The notes under the pieces were generated by a model. It searched no databases. It was not told where the DNA came from and worked only from the letters and a program-made list of their open reading frames with translations. The position numbers and the translations under genes are program-made. Shown here in pieces: positions 5,887-7,901 of a stretch of 7,901 bases of DNA. The stretch lies in assembly GCA_018263405.1 (NCBI GenBank), contig JAANXG010000091.1, forward strand, positions 1-7,901. Reading direction: 5' to 3'. This stretch comes from Gammaproteobacteria bacterium (lineage in GTDB: Bacteria; Pseudomonadota; Gammaproteobacteria; Arenicellales; JAANXG01). The first letter of the stretch is position 1. Each line of letters begins with the position of its first letter.

Positions 5887-6651
5887 ATGAATGTCAATGG
5901 TCATGCTGCAATTGTGACCGGTGGTGCGTCCGGAATGGGCGCTGAAACGGCGCGGGCCCTGGCCGCCGCCGGTGCCAAGGTCGCGGTGATGGATGTCAAC
6001 AAGGATGCACTGAAGGGTGTCGCCAAGGAAATCGGCGGTCTTGCGGTCGAGTGCGACGTGACCAGCGCCGGCAGCGCCGAGGCCGCGGTCGCGAAGGCCA
6101 AAGCGGCCCATGGCGCCGCGCGGGTGCTGGTGAACTGCGCCGGCATCGCCACGGCCAAGCGTATTGTCGGCCGGGACGGACCCATGCCGTTGGAGGATTT
6201 CACCAAGGTCGTGAACGTCAACCTGGTGGGCACTTTCAACTTGATGCGCCTGGTCGCGGCGGATCTGTATGCCGAAGAAGCGCTGGACGACATCGGCGAG
6301 CGCGGCATCGTGATCAATACCACGTCCGTCGCCGCCTACGAAGGCCAGATCGGACAGGCGGCCTACAGCGCCTCCAAGGGCGGGATCGTGTCACTGACCA
6401 TCCAGGCGGCGCGCGATCTGTCCGGCAAGGGGATCCGGGTGATGACCATCGCGCCGGGCTTTATCGCCACTCCCATGCTGCTCGGCATGCCCAGGGAAGT
6501 ACAAGATAGCCTGGCCCAGCAGACGCCGTTCCCCAAGCGTTTCGGCCGCGCCGGCGAGTATTCCGCCCTGGTGATGCATATCGTCGGGAACCAGATGCTC
6601 AACGGCGATGTGATCCGCCTGGACGGCGCCGCGCGCATGCAGGCGAAATAA
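5887..6651 (+). CDS. 3-hydroxyacyl-CoA dehydrogenase type II-like SDR
   Basis: This is a short-chain dehydrogenase closely resembling HSD17B10-type 3-hydroxyacyl-CoA dehydrogenases. These oxidise 3-hydroxyacyl-CoA (or 2-methyl-3-hydroxybutyryl-CoA) to the 3-oxo form with NAD+ in beta-oxidation or isoleucine breakdown. The 254 residues match the family. The cofactor motif TGGASGMG is at 11-18, and Asp36 at the end of the second strand favours NAD+ over NADP+. NCAG at 83-86 replaces the usual NNAG or NAAG. The active site comprises Asn112, Ser147 (INTTSVAAYEG), Tyr160 and Lys164 (YSASKGG). The stretches GQIGQAAYSASKGGI and GDVIRLDGAARM are typical of the type II subgroup. The start is fixed by GAGGAG six bases upstream. 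It is divergent from ETF-QO and ends four bases before the convergent DUF2889 gene. Exact chain-length preference cannot be read from sequence. Confidence 0.93.
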   Translation: MNVNGHAAIVTGGASGMGAETARALAAAGAKVAVMDVNKDALKGVAKEIGGLAVECDVTSAGSAEAAVAKAKAAHGAARVLVNCAGIATAKRIVGRDGPMPLEDFTKVVNVNLVGTFNLMRLVAADLYAEEALDDIGERGIVINTTSVAAYEGQIGQAAYSASKGGIVSLTIQAARDLSGKGIRVMTIAPGFIATPMLLGMPREVQDSLAQQTPFPKRFGRAGEYSALVMHIVGNQMLNGDVIRLDGAARMQAK

Positions 6652-6655
6652 AGGA

Positions 6656-7216
6656 TTATGGGTCGCGGCTTCCGGGGGCGCGGTAGTGTTCGGGCCACAG
6701 CCGCTTGACCACCGGGCTGTCGGGGGCATAGGCGTGACAGGTGCCGATCGACCACGGGCGCTCGCCGGCCGCTAAGGGGTTCTCCCTCTCCATGATGGGT
6801 GCAATGGTTTGCACCGCGGTGGTGGCCATGGGCCCCAGGAGTTCACGCAGATGCGTACATCCCAGGGTTCCGCCCAGGTGCCGATCGATTTCCCGCCGCC
6901 AGCCCGAACCGATTTTCAATCCCTTGAGCTTGCCCATGGACGGCGCGGCGTCGGGACAGATGCCGAAAGGCGCGTACTCGGTGCACGCTTCGGCATCGTG
7001 AATCAAAAAATCCATATCGATGGTGATGCGCACCCGCATTTCGTGGACGGGGACACCCGCTTCCACCCGACCGCGTTCGGCGTTGTCGAAGTCGTAGGAC
7101 TTCACGTCGGTCATGTGACCTTCTATGTCCCACAGGCCGTCGGTCCGGCGGTAGCCATGGCATTCAATGCGGCGTTCGTGAATGGGATCTCTGTCCGCGG
7201 GCGGCGATAAGGGCAT
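6656..7216 (-). CDS. DUF2889 family protein
   Basis: This 186-residue protein belongs to DUF2889, a family of unknown biochemical function often seen near acyl-CoA or aromatic and steroid degradation genes. It has no signal peptide or membrane segment, so it is probably cytoplasmic. Conserved blocks are HERRIECHGYRR and GLWDIEGHMTD (13-24 and 27-37), GVPVHEMRVRITID (54-67), FGICPDAAP (84-92), a GCTHLRELLGPMATTA block at 119-134 and CHAYAPDSPVVKRLWPEHY (160-178). Cys87, Cys120, His122, Cys160 and His161 lie inside these blocks, so metal binding or thiol chemistry is conceivable but unproven. The ATG at 7216 is kept because the conserved region starts 12 residues later; no clear Shine-Dalgarno precedes it. 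The acyl-CoA synthetase gene lies 108 bp upstream on the same strand, and the convergent dehydrogenase gene ends four bases away. Possible roles, inferred only from context, are a thioesterase-like or accessory factor for CoA esters. Confidence 0.85.
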   Translation of the reverse strand: MPLSPPADRDPIHERRIECHGYRRTDGLWDIEGHMTDVKSYDFDNAERGRVEAGVPVHEMRVRITIDMDFLIHDAEACTEYAPFGICPDAAPSMGKLKGLKIGSGWRREIDRHLGGTLGCTHLRELLGPMATTAVQTIAPIMERENPLAAGERPWSIGTCHAYAPDSPVVKRLWPEHYRAPGSRDP

Positions 7217-7276
7217 GGCAATTACGTCGGTTGGAGTCGATACACGATACGGCCGGCGAGCGCGGAAATAACAACG

Positions 7277-7289
7277 GCCACCGCGTGGC
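7277..7289 (-). terminator. Small hairpin, possible weak terminator of the ligase gene
   Basis: GCCAC and GTGGC pair around a three-base loop. Read on the - strand, the hairpin lies about 35 bp after the ligase stop codon and is followed by the T-rich stretch GTTGTTATTT. The five-pair stem is short, so it is at most a weak terminator and may let transcription continue into the DUF2889 gene. Confidence 0.25.
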
Positions 7290-7324
7290 GACGGCTTGTT
7301 GCAGGCGCTCGTCGAGACCGGCCA

Positions 7325-7901
7325 TCAGTTCAGCGAGCCCAGCTCGTCGGCTCGTTCACGCAGTTTGAATTTCTGGATCTTGCCGGTGGAGGTTTTCGGA
7401 ATCTCGCCGAACAGGACGGACTTCGGACACTTGAAATGGGCGAGGTTGCCGCGGCAGTAATCGATGATCTCCCGCTCGGTGGCGGTGGCGCCGGATTTCA
7501 GGGCGACGAACGCGCACGGCGTCTCCCCCCACTTGTCGTCGGGACGCGCCACCACCGCCGCCGTGTCCACCGCGGGGTGCCTGTACAAGCAATCCTCGAC
7601 TTCGATGGAGGAAATGTTCTCCCCGCCGGAAATAATGATGTCCTTGGAGCGGTCCTTGAGCTGGATATAACCGTCGGGGTGCATGACGCCCAGGTCGCCC
7701 GAGTGAAACCAGTCCCGGTCCAGGGAGTTATCGGTGGCATCGGAGTTTTTCAAGTACCCTTTCATGACAATGTTACCCTGGAACATCACCTCACCCATGC
7801 TTTCCGCGTCGCGGGCGACGGGCTGCATGGTTTCGGGATCCATGACCTCCAGGTCCTCGAGGGCATGATAGGGCACGCCCTGCCGTGACTTGCGTGCCAG
7901 A
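7325..7901 (-). CDS. AMP-forming acyl-CoA synthetase, C-terminal part (cut by window edge)
   Basis: This is the C-terminal part, about 192 residues, of an adenylate-forming acyl-CoA ligase (ANL superfamily), which activates a carboxylic acid with ATP and CoA. The frame stays open through the right edge with family-like sequence (ARKSRQGVPYHALEDLEV), so the GTG at 7876 is an internal valine, not the start; the true start lies outside. The visible part carries the hinge motif WFHSGDLGVMHPDGYI, then LKDRSKDIIISGGENI with its hinge acidic residue, then the EVEDCLYRHPAV stretch, and near the C-terminus PKTSTGKIQKFKLR with the catalytic lysine of the adenylation step. The pattern resembles medium- or long-chain fatty acyl-CoA ligases of the AlkK or FadD3 type, but substrate specificity lies in the missing N-terminal part. 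The DUF2889 gene follows 108 bp downstream on the same strand, possibly co-transcribed. Confidence 0.93.
   Translation of the reverse strand, partial: LARKSRQGVPYHALEDLEVMDPETMQPVARDAESMGEVMFQGNIVMKGYLKNSDATDNSLDRDWFHSGDLGVMHPDGYIQLKDRSKDIIISGGENISSIEVEDCLYRHPAVDTAAVVARPDDKWGETPCAFVALKSGATATEREIIDYCRGNLAHFKCPKSVLFGEIPKTSTGKIQKFKLRERADELGSLN

Noticed and set aside
7325..7876. Complete small protein starting at the GTG at 7876
   Set aside because: The frame continues without a stop to the right edge with ligase-like residues, and the sequence is only the C-terminal portion of an adenylate-forming enzyme.
1..7901. Mobile element, phage, CRISPR, toxin-antitoxin or defence system
   Set aside because: No transposase, integrase, repeat-spacer pattern, small toxin/antitoxin pair or nuclease/helicase motif is visible; the identified genes are metabolic and the codon style is uniform.

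Overview
The window reads as a piece of proteobacterial chromosome, most likely gamma- or betaproteobacterial. It is GC-rich, the genes are closely packed, and the proteins look like aerobic respiratory housekeeping enzymes of that group (inference from protein character; no marker gene or RNA gene is present). Eight protein genes are supported: six are recognisable enzyme or domain families with intact key motifs, one is a membrane-anchored ankyrin protein, and one is an acyl-CoA ligase cut by the right edge. I see no tRNA, rRNA, CRISPR array, transposase, integrase or phage gene.

Layout. Positions 1-501 hold no convincing gene but several inverted repeats, and a promoter-like pair ends close to the first start codon. 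On the + strand follow a CoA-binding (YccU-type) protein (502-972), O-acetylhomoserine sulfhydrylase MetY (1003-2298), a hairpin-containing gap, an enoyl-CoA hydratase (2396-3172), a 184-bp gap with a tandem 9-bp repeat, and a membrane protein with C-terminal ankyrin repeats (3357-4001). Electron transfer flavoprotein-ubiquinone oxidoreductase (ETF-QO) lies on the - strand (4013-5656). A 230-bp divergent region rich in dyad symmetry separates it from a + strand short-chain dehydrogenase of the type II 3-hydroxyacyl-CoA dehydrogenase kind (5887-6651). A DUF2889 protein (6656-7216) and the C-terminal part of an AMP-forming acyl-CoA synthetase (7325 to the right edge) are both on the - strand.

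How the genes fit together. Four genes form most of a fatty-acid or acyl-CoA beta-oxidation route: activation by the acyl-CoA ligase, hydration by the enoyl-CoA hydratase, oxidation by the 3-hydroxyacyl-CoA dehydrogenase, and delivery of acyl-CoA dehydrogenase electrons to quinone by ETF-QO. The acyl-CoA dehydrogenase, the thiolase and the ETF subunits are not in view. The DUF2889 gene sits directly downstream of the ligase on the same strand and is probably tied to that pathway. The CoA-binding protein and MetY form a close pair concerned with CoA binding and sulfur assimilation into homocysteine.

The window looks mainly like core metabolism. I did not find a clear new defence, mobile or biosynthetic system. 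The items most worth checking are the DUF2889 gene beside the ligase, the ankyrin membrane protein, the dyad-rich divergent promoter region, a possible repeated intergenic element shared with the left flank, and possible leaderless starts.
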